From UBA6080 sp964607515 (GTDB lineage: Bacteria; Fermentibacterota; Fermentibacteria; Fermentibacterales; JCC-6), in assembly GCA_964607515.1 (NCBI GenBank), contig CAZSKU010000028.1, positions 1-33,618 of the forward strand: a DNA stretch of 33,618 nucleotides, in the 5' to 3' direction. Positions within the stretch are counted from its first letter, which is position 1. The number at the start of each line of letters is the position of its first letter. Position numbers and translations under genes: made by a program. Under the pieces are notes generated by a model. It made no database searches. It was not told the origin of the DNA and saw nothing but the letters and a program-made list of their open reading frames with translations. This document shows, piece by piece, positions 24,644-31,959 of the stretch.

Positions 24644-25384
24644 CTACTCCTTCGCGCGGTCCGCCCGGTGCATCACCTCGGCGAACCGCTGTTCCCTTTC
24701 CTTTTCACCGATACCGTCTTCAAGCATCTCAGGCCTGACCCTCCGGGTTTTCTCGAGCGCCTCCCGATAGCGCCAGGCCGTTATCTCACCGTGGTTTCCG
24801 GAGAGAAGCACCTCCGGAACCCTCATGCCCCGGAACTCGGCGGGTCTTGTGTACCGGGGATAGTCCAGCAGACCTGTGGCGAAACTGTCGCTCTCGGCGG
24901 ACTCGAACCTCCCAAGTACCCCCGGTATCCACCGGAAAACCGCGTCCAGCAGGAACATGGCGGGTATCTCCCCGCCGCTCACCACCGCATCGCCCACGCA
25001 GACCTCATCGGTAACCGCAGTGCGAAACCTCTCGTCCACGCCCCCGTAGCGGCCGCAGAAAAGCGCCAGCCGCTCCTCCCCCGCCAGTTCCCTAGCCAGG
25101 TTCGTGTCCAAGCGCCGTCCCTGGGGGCTCATCAGCACCACCCGGGCATCCCGGCCCCACTCCAGGGACTCCAGGACGGCGAAAAGCGGCTCAGGCCTCA
25201 TGATCATCCCCGCACCGCCGCCGAACTGGTAGTCGTCCACCGAACCCCGGGCGTCCACCGGGTGATCCCGGATGTCCAGCAGGGTCACCGTGACCCGGCC
25301 GTCCCTGATCGCCCTGCCCACCACTCCCGTTTCCAGGAAGGCGGTGAAGAGCCCGGGAAACACCGTGGCTACCGCCGCTCTCAA
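24644..25384 (-). CDS. trmD: tRNA (guanine37-N1)-methyltransferase TrmD
   Basis: About 246 aa, normal length when started at TTG 25384, which overlaps the rimM stop (TTGA) and has GGAGG 4 bp upstream. The enzyme makes m1G37 in tRNAs, preventing frameshifting. The visible SPOUT-knot motifs are DIRDHPVDARGSVDDYQFGG-type N-terminal sequence, LMSPQGRRLD, LFCGRYGGVDERF and VGDAVVSGGEIPAMFLLDA. The normally invariant GRYEG motif reads GRYGG here (G114 in place of Glu), while the neighbouring Asp and Arg are kept. The C-terminal helical domain (LLSGNHGEITAWRYREALEKTRRVRPEML) is intact. Confidence 0.95.
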   Translation of the reverse strand: MRAAVATVFPGLFTAFLETGVVGRAIRDGRVTVTLLDIRDHPVDARGSVDDYQFGGGAGMIMRPEPLFAVLESLEWGRDARVVLMSPQGRRLDTNLARELAGEERLALFCGRYGGVDERFRTAVTDEVCVGDAVVSGGEIPAMFLLDAVFRWIPGVLGRFESAESDSFATGLLDYPRYTRPAEFRGMRVPEVLLSGNHGEITAWRYREALEKTRRVRPEMLEDGIGEKEREQRFAEVMHRADRAKE

Positions 25385-25881
25385 AGGTCCTCCAGACCCT
25401 CCGGCAAAAGGGTTTCCACCAGGCGGGCCTCCATGTCGAAACCGCTCCGGGCCAGAAGATTCATGGGCACCGGAAAGGGGCCCCGGACTCCCTGAAGAAT
25501 AACCTGGGGATTCACGGGGTTCCACTCCACTTCCAGCACCGGAAACCTGCGGTCTCCGGAGACAACCGTAAAACCCTCGAAAAGGTAGACCGGAAGGGGA
25601 AAACCCTCGCCCGTCACATCCCGGGGGTTCACGAAAACCTCTTCACCCCTGAGTTCGGAAGCCGTTTCCAGGGAATCGACCCCGTCGAGTTCCACGGTCA
25701 CCGAAGCCCCGTCCTTCTCACGGGAGACCCGCACCCGGTATTCCCGGCCGCGGCAATGAAGCCGGGTTCCATCCTTCAGAGCCCTGGCGGTCCCCAGAAC
25801 GAAAACCCTGAGAACCAGCCGCCCCCCCAGACCCTGCGTTCTCTCGAAAAACCCGTAACAGACCAGCCCGGCGTCAGTCAA
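25381..25881 (-). CDS. rimM: 16S rRNA processing/maturation factor RimM
   Basis: 166 aa with a TTG start at 25881 that overlaps the khpA stop by 8 bp. The N-terminal RimM barrel contains the pattern ERTQGLGGRLVLRVF and LDGVDSLETASELRGEEVFV. The C-terminal PRC-like barrel carries FPVLEVEWNPVNPQVILQGV, followed by VPMNLLARSGFDMEARLVETL, close to the family's VP-x-D-x-x-x-I end. RimM binds S19 in the 30S head and aids 16S processing. The usual glycine-rich GxIGKxHGLxGEV start is less conserved here (YGFFERTQGLGGRL). Its place between khpA and trmD confirms the call. Confidence 0.92.
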   Translation of the reverse strand: MTDAGLVCYGFFERTQGLGGRLVLRVFVLGTARALKDGTRLHCRGREYRVRVSREKDGASVTVELDGVDSLETASELRGEEVFVNPRDVTGEGFPLPVYLFEGFTVVSGDRRFPVLEVEWNPVNPQVILQGVRGPFPVPMNLLARSGFDMEARLVETLLPEGLEDL

Positions 25882-26107
25882 TGATCTCTATGGTTGCCTT
25901 CTCGCCGTTCCTTGCCGCGGCGGAACGCACTATCATCCGCATCGCCTTGGCGATCCGTCCCTCTTTGCCTATGACCCTGCCGAGGTCGGCCTCCTGGACC
26001 CTGAGCTCGTAGACGGTCACGCCCTCCTCGTCGGTCTTGACCTCCACGCTCACGCCGTCGGGATCAGCAACGAGTGTCTTGGCAATGTGCTCAACGAGAT
26101 CCTTCAT
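25874..26107 (-). CDS. khpA: KH-domain RNA-binding protein KhpA
   Basis: A 77-aa single KH domain. MKDLVEHIAKTLVADPDGVSV is the typical start, and the RNA-binding GXXG loop is GKEG at 47-50 in DLGRVIGKEGRIAKAMRMIV. It is the conserved small gene between rpsP and rimM and binds RNA non-specifically, often with KhpB. Length and motifs are normal. Confidence 0.95.
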   Translation of the reverse strand: MKDLVEHIAKTLVADPDGVSVEVKTDEEGVTVYELRVQEADLGRVIGKEGRIAKAMRMIVRSAAARNGEKATIEIID

Positions 26108-26143
26108 GGGAATCCTCCGGTTTCCGGTGTGGGTCGAATCGTC

Positions 26144-26470
26144 TTAAACCTGCGAGGTTCTCTTCTCACCCTTGATCAGCACCACCTCCGGGGGGGCCGT
26201 TTCCTCGCCGGCCTTTTTCCTGTTCCACTTGGTCATGGTTCCGGTTCTCCTGAGAAGGCTAAGGACTCCGTCGCTCACCTGGGCGCCGTCGCCGAGCCAC
26301 TTGAAAACCTTCTCCTCGTCGACCTTGAGCTCCATGGGCTGCTTCAGGGGGTCGTAATAACCCAGTACGTCTATGAAACTCCCGCCCTGGGCCTTCCGGG
26401 AGTCCGCCGCCACTATCCTGTAGAAGGGGAGCTTGGCGCTGCCCATCCTCCTGAGTCGAATCCTGACCAA
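26144..26470 (-). CDS. rpsP: 30S ribosomal protein S16
   Basis: A 108-aa protein. VRIRLRRMGSAKLPFYRIV, ADSRKAQGGSFIDVLGYYDP and VFKWLGDGAQVSDGVLSLLRRTG are standard S16 segments; the tail is a lysine-rich extension ending KGEKRTSQV. The gene sits between ffh and khpA with short gaps of 19 and 36 bp, the usual order. Confidence 0.97.
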   Translation of the reverse strand: MVRIRLRRMGSAKLPFYRIVAADSRKAQGGSFIDVLGYYDPLKQPMELKVDEEKVFKWLGDGAQVSDGVLSLLRRTGTMTKWNRKKAGEETAPPEVVLIKGEKRTSQV

Positions 26471-26489
26471 AAGTCACCTCCGTAAAGGG

Positions 26490-27821
26490 TCAGCGAAACA
26501 GACCCGAAAGCCCTCCCCGGGCTCCGGGCCTCTTCATCGTTTTCATCCTCTTCATTATTTTCTTCATATCCCTGAACTGGGAGAGGAGCCGGTTCACTTC
26601 CGATACCCGGGTTCCGCTTCCCATGGCAATCCTCTTCCTTCGGCTGCCGTTTATCAGCTCCGGCCTGCGTCTCTCCTGGGGAGTCATGGACCCGATCATG
26701 GCCTCGAACCGGACCATGGAGCCGGTGTCCATATCCGCCGGGGCGGGGCGCAGACCCGCCGGCAACATGGCAAGTATATCACCGAGCGAACCCATTTTGC
26801 GAATCTTCCTGATCTGGTCCGCGAAATCCTCCAGGGTGAAGTCGTTGTTCCGGAGCTTCTTCTCCAGCTTCACCGCCTCTTCCCTGTCGAATCCCTCCTG
26901 CGCCTTCTCCGCAAGCCCCACCACATCGCCCATGCCGAGGATCCTGCCGGCAAGCCTTCGGGCGTCGAAGGCCTCCAGCCCGTCCACACCCTCGCCGGTG
27001 CCCACGAACTTTATGGGTCTGCCGGTGACGGCTGCGAACGAGAGAGCTGCGCCTCCCCGGGAGTCTCCGTCCATCTTTGTGAGTACCGCCCCGGTGAACC
27101 CCGCCTGCTCTTGGAACTGAACCGCGACTTTCACCGCGTCCTGCCCGGTGAGACCGTCCAGCACCAGGAGGCTCTCCTCGGGCTTCACCGCGTCCCTCAA
27201 CCTGACCAGTTCGTCCATCAGGTCCCGGTCCACGTGAAGCCGCCCGGCGGTATCCACTATCACCGTGTCGTAGTACTGGAGACGGGCCTGGTTCACCGCC
27301 TCCCGGGCCACCGCCACCGGGTCGCCCAGGGACCTGTCGCAGAAGAAGCCCGCTCCGGCCCTCCCGGCCATCACCTCCAGCTGGTCCACCGCCGCGGGTC
27401 TCTGCAGGTCGCATGCCGCCAGAAGACTGCGGCGGTTCTTCTTCCGGGCCAGCCACCACGCCATCCTGGCGGCGGTGGTGGTCTTTCCCGAGCCCTGCAG
27501 CCCGCAAAGGAGGACCACATGGGGAGGGCTTCCGCTGAAGGAGAGTTCCTGGCGGCCTTCCCCCAGGAGTTCCACCAGCTGGTCGTGAACTATCTTCACC
27601 ACCTGCTGGCCCGGTGTCAGGCTTTTCAGGACCCTCTCGCCCAGGGCCATTTCCCTGGCCCGAGCCACGAAGTCCCCGGCGACCTTGAAGTTGACGTCGG
27701 CCTCCAGCAGGGCCCGCCGGACCTCCCTCATGGCGTCGGAGATGTTGGTTTCCGTGAGCACACCCCGGCCGCTCAGGGCCTTGAAGGTCTCGGAAAGCCT
27801 CTCTGCAAGCCTGTCAAACAC
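26490..27821 (-). CDS. ffh: Signal recognition particle GTPase Ffh
   Basis: 443 aa from GTG 27821. The N domain starts MFDRLAERLSETFKALSGRG. The G domain has the P-loop GLQGSGKT (107-114), ACDLQRPAAVDQL, DTAGRLHVD and TKMDGDSRGGAALS. The methionine-rich M domain holds MGDVVGLAEKAQEGFD and ends MKKIMKRMKTMKRPGARGGLSGLFR. Ffh with 4.5S RNA targets inner-membrane and exported proteins to FtsY and SecYEG. First gene of the ribosome/tRNA-modification operon, with a good promoter upstream. Confidence 0.97.
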   Translation of the reverse strand: MFDRLAERLSETFKALSGRGVLTETNISDAMREVRRALLEADVNFKVAGDFVARAREMALGERVLKSLTPGQQVVKIVHDQLVELLGEGRQELSFSGSPPHVVLLCGLQGSGKTTTAARMAWWLARKKNRRSLLAACDLQRPAAVDQLEVMAGRAGAGFFCDRSLGDPVAVAREAVNQARLQYYDTVIVDTAGRLHVDRDLMDELVRLRDAVKPEESLLVLDGLTGQDAVKVAVQFQEQAGFTGAVLTKMDGDSRGGAALSFAAVTGRPIKFVGTGEGVDGLEAFDARRLAGRILGMGDVVGLAEKAQEGFDREEAVKLEKKLRNNDFTLEDFADQIRKIRKMGSLGDILAMLPAGLRPAPADMDTGSMVRFEAMIGSMTPQERRRPELINGSRRKRIAMGSGTRVSEVNRLLSQFRDMKKIMKRMKTMKRPGARGGLSGLFR

Positions 27822-27874
27822 TTATGCGCCCTCCGCCCCCCGCGGGCACACCACGCCCCCTTTGGAAGCAAGCA

Positions 27875-27903
27875 ACTATACTCCATTGAACCGCCCCGTT
27901 CAA
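27875..27903 (-). promoter_or_regulatory. Promoter of the ffh operon
   Basis: On the minus strand TTGAAC (27903-27898), 17-bp spacer, TATAGT (27880-27875); both hexamers are one or two changes from consensus. The expected start is near 27868, about 47 bp before the GTG of ffh. Confidence 0.7.
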
Positions 27904-27909
27904 GGGCGG
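27891..27909 (-). terminator. Possible weak terminator hairpin after the nrdR-rpe-lipoprotein operon
   Basis: Stem CCGCCC / GGGCGG with a 7-nt loop, 14 bp past the lipoprotein stop. The following bases (TTCAATGG) are not a convincing U-tract, so termination would be weak. The loop contains the -35 hexamer of the ffh promoter. Confidence 0.4.
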
Positions 27910-27923
27910 TAAAGTGAAACGCC

Positions 27924-28256
27924 CTACTCCTCCATCAATTCGATGGATCCGTGGCCCGCAGGGCAGACCAGCTGTCTGGAGTCCGAATCGACATCGAGTA
28001 CGTAGGATTCCAGGGTTACGGGGCAGACCACCAGTGACTCGGGAAGGGCGGCCCGGAGCGCCTCGCCGGAGGTGATCCTCTCCTCGTGGTCGTACTCCCA
28101 GCTCATTATCTCGTATTGGGCCTTGTCCAGCACCAGGCGGCACCTGTTACCCTCCAGCCGCAGGCGTATCTCCTCCAGGGTGAGTTCGGAGGTGGTCTTT
28201 GTGCCGCAGGACGCCGTCAGCGCCAGGCCGCAGAGAAGCAGCGAAAACATCTTCAT
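27924..28256 (-). CDS. Small lipoprotein with two CP motifs
   Basis: 110 aa from ATG 28256, which overlaps the rpe stop (ATGA) and has GGGGG 5 bp upstream. MKMFSLLLCGLALTASCGT is a lipoprotein signal with the probable lipidated Cys in TASC. The mature part is charged and helical, then has VVCPVTLESYVLDVD and QLVCPAGHGSIE. The CP-x(4)-Y ... CPxGH arrangement is like the C-terminal end of some type II/IV pseudopilins and of small zinc-ribbon-like domains, so a disulfide or a metal site is possible. No pilin N-terminus is present. Function unknown; placed at the end of the nrdR-PASTA-rpe gene run. Confidence 0.72.
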   Translation of the reverse strand: MKMFSLLLCGLALTASCGTKTTSELTLEEIRLRLEGNRCRLVLDKAQYEIMSWEYDHEERITSGEALRAALPESLVVCPVTLESYVLDVDSDSRQLVCPAGHGSIELMEE

Positions 28257-28906
28257 GAACACCCCCTAAGCGATGCTATGGCCCGGGCGGGATCCGAAGA
28301 GCCGGTGATGTAGGTGCCGCTGGCCAGCATGTCGGCTCCCGCCTCCGCCAGTATCCCGGCGTTGCTCCCGTTGACTCCGCCGTCCACCGAGACGATGGCG
28401 GACTGGTTCCCGCAGGATTCCAGAATCCCCCGAACCTCCCGGACCTTCCCGGGGACTGAGGCTATGAATTCCTGTCCACCGTAACCTGGGTTCACCGCCA
28501 TCACCAGAACCAGGTCCAGCCGGGAAGCCACCCACCTGGCCGACTCGGGGGACGTGGCCGGGTTCAGAGCCAGCCCGGCGAGGCACCCCAGCTCTCGTAT
28601 CCTCGCCAGAAGCCTGTCCAGGTGTTTTTCAGACGACTCGGGATGCACCGTGATGCAGCGGCATCCCGCTGCGGCGAACTGCTCAACCAGAACGGAAGGA
28701 TGTTCCACCATCAGGTGGGCATCCACGGGAATGGACACCGCCCGGCATATTGAACGGGCGGTTCCGGAGCCGAAGGTGAGAACCGGAACGAACACACCGT
28801 CCATCACGTCCAGGTGTATCCAGTCGGCCCCGGCTTTTTCCATGGCCACCGCGGCCTCCGTCAGCCGGCCGTGGTCGCATCCCAGCAGGGAAGGGGCTAT
28901 CACCAC
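28253..28906 (-). CDS. rpe: Ribulose-phosphate 3-epimerase
   Basis: About 217 aa, a metal-dependent TIM barrel that interconverts ribulose-5-phosphate and xylulose-5-phosphate. Motifs in order: VIAPSLLGCD, WIHLDVMDGVFVPVLTFG with the metal His/Asp residues, VDAHLMVEHP, MAVNPGYGGQEFI and VDGGVN with the catalytic Asp. The start is one of a run of GTG codons at 28915, 28906 or 28903; all overlap the end of the PASTA gene, and the last makes a GTGA junction with its stop. Length is normal. Confidence 0.95.
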   Translation of the reverse strand: MVIAPSLLGCDHGRLTEAAVAMEKAGADWIHLDVMDGVFVPVLTFGSGTARSICRAVSIPVDAHLMVEHPSVLVEQFAAAGCRCITVHPESSEKHLDRLLARIRELGCLAGLALNPATSPESARWVASRLDLVLVMAVNPGYGGQEFIASVPGKVREVRGILESCGNQSAIVSVDGGVNGSNAGILAEAGADMLASGTYITGSSDPARAIASLRGCS

Positions 28907-29664
28907 TGGCCCCACCCCTCTCCGGACCTGCCCACCACAACCCTTACGGTGTCACCCTCCCGGTATGACGACCCGCCCGGGGGGGTCTGCTCCATGATCC
29001 TATTCACGTCCTCGGGCCGGAAAGCCTCGGCCTCCCCGGTCACCAGCATCACCAGCCCCTTGTCCGCCAGGAGGCTTTCCGCCTCGGCCACGGGAAGACC
29101 GGCCAGCACCGGAAGCCCGGTCCAGCCGGTGCTCACCAGGAGCCTCACCGTCCGCCGGACCGAAAGGCTTTCGGGGAACCACGGCGAGGCCGATATAACC
29201 CTGCCCTCGGGCACCGTGGGGTGTGGAACCCTGCTCCTGCCGCCGTTGTAGAGCTGCCAGTCCGCCACGAGTTCCTCGGCGTCGCCGGCGGTAAACCCCA
29301 CCAGCTGTTCCGGGTTGTAGGGTCTGTAGAGGGGCCCCACGTTCCAGAAGACGTTCACTGGAGCGCCCCGGGGAACCTCGGTGCCCGGGGGAGGATCCTG
29401 CCTGGTTACCAGACCCATGGTCTCAAAATCCCCGTACTCGCTCCACTCCCCGGCCAGAAGAAGGCTTCCCGATTCGATCATCCTCCGGGCGTCCTGCCGG
29501 GTGAGCCCCACCACGTCCGGCACCGCCACCGGCGCCGACGAATAACCCATGGAGGAGATGAACACCGGGGTTCGGAAGGCAAAGGGAGCCGCGAGACTGC
29601 CGGCCAGAAAGCCCAGAGCCAGCCCCACCAGAACCAGAAGCGCCAAAGCCAGTGTCCTGTTCAA
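28900..29664 (-). CDS. Membrane-anchored PASTA-domain protein without kinase domain
   Basis: 254 aa from TTG 29664, with GGAGAGGGT directly upstream. One N-terminal transmembrane segment (TLALALLVLVGLALGFLAGSL) is followed by three PASTA domains in the periplasm, recognisable by VPDVVGLTRQDARRMIESG, then VTRQDPPPGTEVPRG; a second, more divergent unit, LVGFTAGDAEELVADWQLYN; and a third, LPVLAGLPVAEAESLLADKG, then EQTPPGGSSYREGDTVRVVVG. PASTA domains bind muropeptides and usually belong to Ser/Thr kinases or penicillin-binding proteins; here no kinase or transpeptidase domain is attached. It is coupled to rpe downstream. Probably a cell-wall sensor or scaffold. Confidence 0.88.
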   Translation of the reverse strand: MNRTLALALLVLVGLALGFLAGSLAAPFAFRTPVFISSMGYSSAPVAVPDVVGLTRQDARRMIESGSLLLAGEWSEYGDFETMGLVTRQDPPPGTEVPRGAPVNVFWNVGPLYRPYNPEQLVGFTAGDAEELVADWQLYNGGRSRVPHPTVPEGRVISASPWFPESLSVRRTVRLLVSTGWTGLPVLAGLPVAEAESLLADKGLVMLVTGEAEAFRPEDVNRIMEQTPPGGSSYREGDTVRVVVGRSGEGWGQW

Positions 29665-29714
29665 ACCCTCTCCCTCGAAGACACTAGAATATGCGGGCTG
29701 TAACAGGGAAAAAC

Positions 29715-30173
29715 CTACCCCTTGAGAAGCCTGTCCAGCTCCGTCCTGAATTCGGAAACGTCCTTGAACTGCCTGTACACCGAGGCGAACCTGACGTAGG
29801 CCACCTGGTCCAGATCGTGAAGCAGATCCATGATGCACTCGCCGATGGCCACGGCGGGCACCTCCTCCGGGGAATCCTCGGTGACCCGTGCTATCACCCT
29901 GTCAACAAGGTCCCTGATGTCCGAGGCGCTGATGGGCCTTTTCTCGCACGCCCGGGAGATGCCCTTTTCGAGCTTCACCGGGTCGAAGGGCTCCCGGGTG
30001 CCGTTCCTCTTCACCACCACCGGGTAGGAAGTTTCGATGTATTCGTAGGTAGTGAAGCGGTGGCCGCACTCGTTGCACTCCCGGCGACGTCGGGTGGCCC
30101 GGCCCTCCTTCACGGACCTGGAGTCAACCACCCGGTCGTTGTTGCTCGCGCATCTGGGGCATTTCATGGGCAT
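29715..30173 (-). CDS. nrdR: Transcriptional repressor NrdR
   Basis: 152 aa starting at ATG 30173 (MPMKCPRC), chosen because GGAAG lies 7 bp upstream; ATG 30167 is the usual family start and gives 150 aa. The N-terminal zinc ribbon has CPRC and CNECGHRFTTYEY. The ATP-cone domain follows (VVVKRNGTREPFDPVKLEKGISRACEKRP-type sequence, with KRNG and FD-x-x-K as hallmarks). NrdR represses ribonucleotide reductase genes when dATP is high. No nrd gene is in the window. It is divergent from the tRNA-His promoter. Confidence 0.96.
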   Translation of the reverse strand: MPMKCPRCASNNDRVVDSRSVKEGRATRRRRECNECGHRFTTYEYIETSYPVVVKRNGTREPFDPVKLEKGISRACEKRPISASDIRDLVDRVIARVTEDSPEEVPAVAIGECIMDLLHDLDQVAYVRFASVYRQFKDVSEFRTELDRLLKG

Positions 30174-30195
30174 TACACTGCTTCCGGAAGGGGAT

Positions 30196-30223
30196 TCCGT
30201 CAAGAGAAGACTTTCTTGACGGA
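30196..30223. promoter_or_regulatory. 28-bp inverted repeat between nrdR and tRNA-His
   Basis: Arms TCCGTCAAGA and TCTTGACGGA pair perfectly over 10 bp around an 8-bp spacer. Each arm contains a TTGACG hexamer pointing outward. The rightward one fits the tRNA-His promoter; the leftward one lacks a clear -10 at normal spacing. It may be an operator or simply two back-to-back -35 elements. Confidence 0.6.
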
Positions 30224-30244
30224 ACTCCCGCAACAGGGTAGATT
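30216..30244 (+). promoter_or_regulatory. Promoter of the tRNA cluster
   Basis: TTGACG (30216-30221), 17-bp spacer, TAGATT (30239-30244). The expected start is around 30251, about 6 bp before the tRNA-His 5' end. Confidence 0.7.
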
Positions 30245-30256
30245 CCCGGGCACTGC

Positions 30257-30333
30257 GGTGGGAGTAGTTCAGTTGGTAGAGCCCTTGACTGTGGATCAAG
30301 TGGTCGCCGGTTCAAGTCCGGTCTCCCACCCCA
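30257..30333 (+). tRNA. tRNA-His (GTG)
   Basis: Cloverleaf with acceptor GTGGGAG / CTCCCAC, anticodon stem CTTGA/TCAAG and anticodon GTG at 30291-30293. G30257 is the extra G(-1) facing C73, a hallmark of tRNA-His, and CCA is encoded (30331-30333). Confidence 0.96.
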
Positions 30334-30337
30334 CGAT

Positions 30338-30412
30338 GCGTCCCTGGCTCAATGGTAGAGCAGCGGACTCTTAATCCGCGGGTTCCGGGTTCGAGTCCCG
30401 GGGGGCGTACCA
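30338..30412 (+). tRNA. tRNA-Lys (CTT)
   Basis: Acceptor GCGTCCC pairs with GGGGCGT including two G-U pairs. Anticodon stem GCGGA/TCCGC, anticodon CTT at 30370-30372, T-loop GGTTCGAGTCC, and CCA encoded. It starts 4 bp after tRNA-His. Confidence 0.95.
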
Positions 30413-30414
30413 GA

Positions 30415-30438
30415 GGGGGCACCGTAACCGGTGCCCCC
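30415..30438 (+). terminator. Perfect 10-bp hairpin between tRNA-Lys and tRNA-Arg
   Basis: GGGGGCACCG, TAAC loop, CGGTGCCCCC. There is no T-tract after it, so it may be a processing signal or a partial terminator rather than a strong intrinsic terminator. Confidence 0.55.
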
Positions 30439-30451
30439 ACCCGTCTCCGAT

Positions 30452-30528
<77 letters not shown>

Positions 30529-30531
30529 CCA

Positions 30532-31959
30532 TCAACGGCCAAGCAGAGTCAGCCGATGAACAAAGCCTGACTGCCCAACAACAGTGTAGATCCCCGCAGG
30601 CAGTCTGACTCCGGAAAAGTCCATGCCTTGCCAGATACCGATTCCTTCAGAAACAGGAATACTCGAAACCTCTCTCCCGGTGATGTCATAAACGCGAAGG
30701 GTCTGTGTCCCTGAACCGGTGCGAACGGTTACAGAACCCGCCACAGGATTGCATGAAAAACTGAATCCATAATCGGGAACGGCAGCGGCCTGCTGTCTGG
30801 CTGTGCTGACGTAATCGTAGTCGAACCAGCCGAACGTGGGGTAATTACCCAAGACCGGCTCGGTCTCAGCCTGCTCATAAGCGATGTAGAGATTGCCTTC
30901 TGCATCGGCTTCTCCACTAATGAAAGGCAGACCTTCAGGGTCCTCGTCCGCATAGTCGTAGGCAATCGCCCAGTCAACTATCACATCTCCATTACCGTTC
31001 ATCAGGAGAAAGAGAATCTGATTGTCCTGGCCGTTGTCTGTCCACACAAGGTAGAACAAATCAGTTCCGGGTATGTTGCGAAGGACGAATTCGAGGCTGA
31101 CATACATTTCCGGTGGTTCAGATGTAACAATGACCTTCTGGTTAATCAGGGTGAATCCACTATACTTATCCAGCTTCCACAACACATAACCGTAGGTATC
31201 GACTGAAGTCTCATGAACTACCATGAGATTACCGTTCTCGTCAACGGCAAGTTCAGGGAACCGATTGCATATAATGTAGTCTGGAGTAAAGTCAGTGATT
31301 GGGACAACCGTATTCCCATTAAGGTCGTACTGGAGGTAGGAATAATTGTGAACCACCGGATCCTGCACCACGACATGAACCCGGTTCCCGTCAACAAGGA
31401 GAACTCCACCCGCGTCCGCCCCTTCAATCTTCCAGTCACGCTCGACAGTGAAGCCCGATCCGGGTGCCGGCGTCCATACTGCATACCTGACATCACCTCC
31501 GTCGTTGTAGATCACATGCAGTCTGCCAAGGCTGTCCGGGCTTGCCCTGATGAAGGGATAGAGAGTGTAGGTCGTGAACAGGTAGGTGGCTGGTACGATC
31601 TCGCTGCCGTCAGTCAGGCTGCGGACGGCGTAGTAAACAGGGCTGGTCTCTCTCCAGAAGGCGTAAAGGCTGTCGCCGGCGACCATGGTTGATAGATACA
31701 CACTATGATGACCCACCCTCGAGATGAGCGTCTCAGGGAAAAGCTCGGTTCCGTCAAGAGAAAACATCTTGTACGCAATACTGTCTTCATCATTGAATCC
31801 ATCCCAGATAAGATGGAACCGATTCTGGCTGTCAATGTGCAGGAAGACTGCAGGTCGTCCTGCCGTATTGCAGGAATCAGTAACCAGAACCGGTGTGCTC
31901 CAGCCCGGACTCGGGGTAACCCCGGAGAGCCAGAGACAGAGAAGCCCGAGAACCGTCAT
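30532..31959 (-). CDS. Secreted propeller-like repeat protein with C-terminal sorting domain
   Basis: 475 aa with signal MTVLGLLCLWLSGVTPSPGWS. ATG 31959 overlaps the previous stop (ATGA). The body is repeated beta-blades such as RFHLIWDGFNDEDSIAYKM, RLHVIYNDGGDVRYAVW, LMVVHETSVDTYGYVLW and LFYLVWTDNGQDNQILF, suggesting a six- or seven-bladed propeller or sialidase-like fold without catalytic residues I can name. The last ~80 residues form a Por-type C-terminal domain: FSCNPVAGSVTVRT, LRVYDITGREVSS, LPAGIYTVVGQSG, ending RLTLLGR. It is therefore a likely client of the PorU/PorV-like system. Base composition is clearly lower in GC (about 50%) than the rest of the window. Function unknown, probably surface binding. 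Confidence 0.78.
   Translation of the reverse strand: MTVLGLLCLWLSGVTPSPGWSTPVLVTDSCNTAGRPAVFLHIDSQNRFHLIWDGFNDEDSIAYKMFSLDGTELFPETLISRVGHHSVYLSTMVAGDSLYAFWRETSPVYYAVRSLTDGSEIVPATYLFTTYTLYPFIRASPDSLGRLHVIYNDGGDVRYAVWTPAPGSGFTVERDWKIEGADAGGVLLVDGNRVHVVVQDPVVHNYSYLQYDLNGNTVVPITDFTPDYIICNRFPELAVDENGNLMVVHETSVDTYGYVLWKLDKYSGFTLINQKVIVTSEPPEMYVSLEFVLRNIPGTDLFYLVWTDNGQDNQILFLLMNGNGDVIVDWAIAYDYADEDPEGLPFISGEADAEGNLYIAYEQAETEPVLGNYPTFGWFDYDYVSTARQQAAAVPDYGFSFSCNPVAGSVTVRTGSGTQTLRVYDITGREVSSIPVSEGIGIWQGMDFSGVRLPAGIYTVVGQSGFVHRLTLLGR

Noticed and set aside
26433..27917. Plus-strand 494-aa reading frame
   Set aside because: Opposite ffh, which is certain.
30196..30223. NrdR box at the nrdR promoter
   Set aside because: The palindrome TCCGTCAAGA/TCTTGACGGA does not match the known NrdR box pattern (roughly acaCwAtATaTwGtgt).
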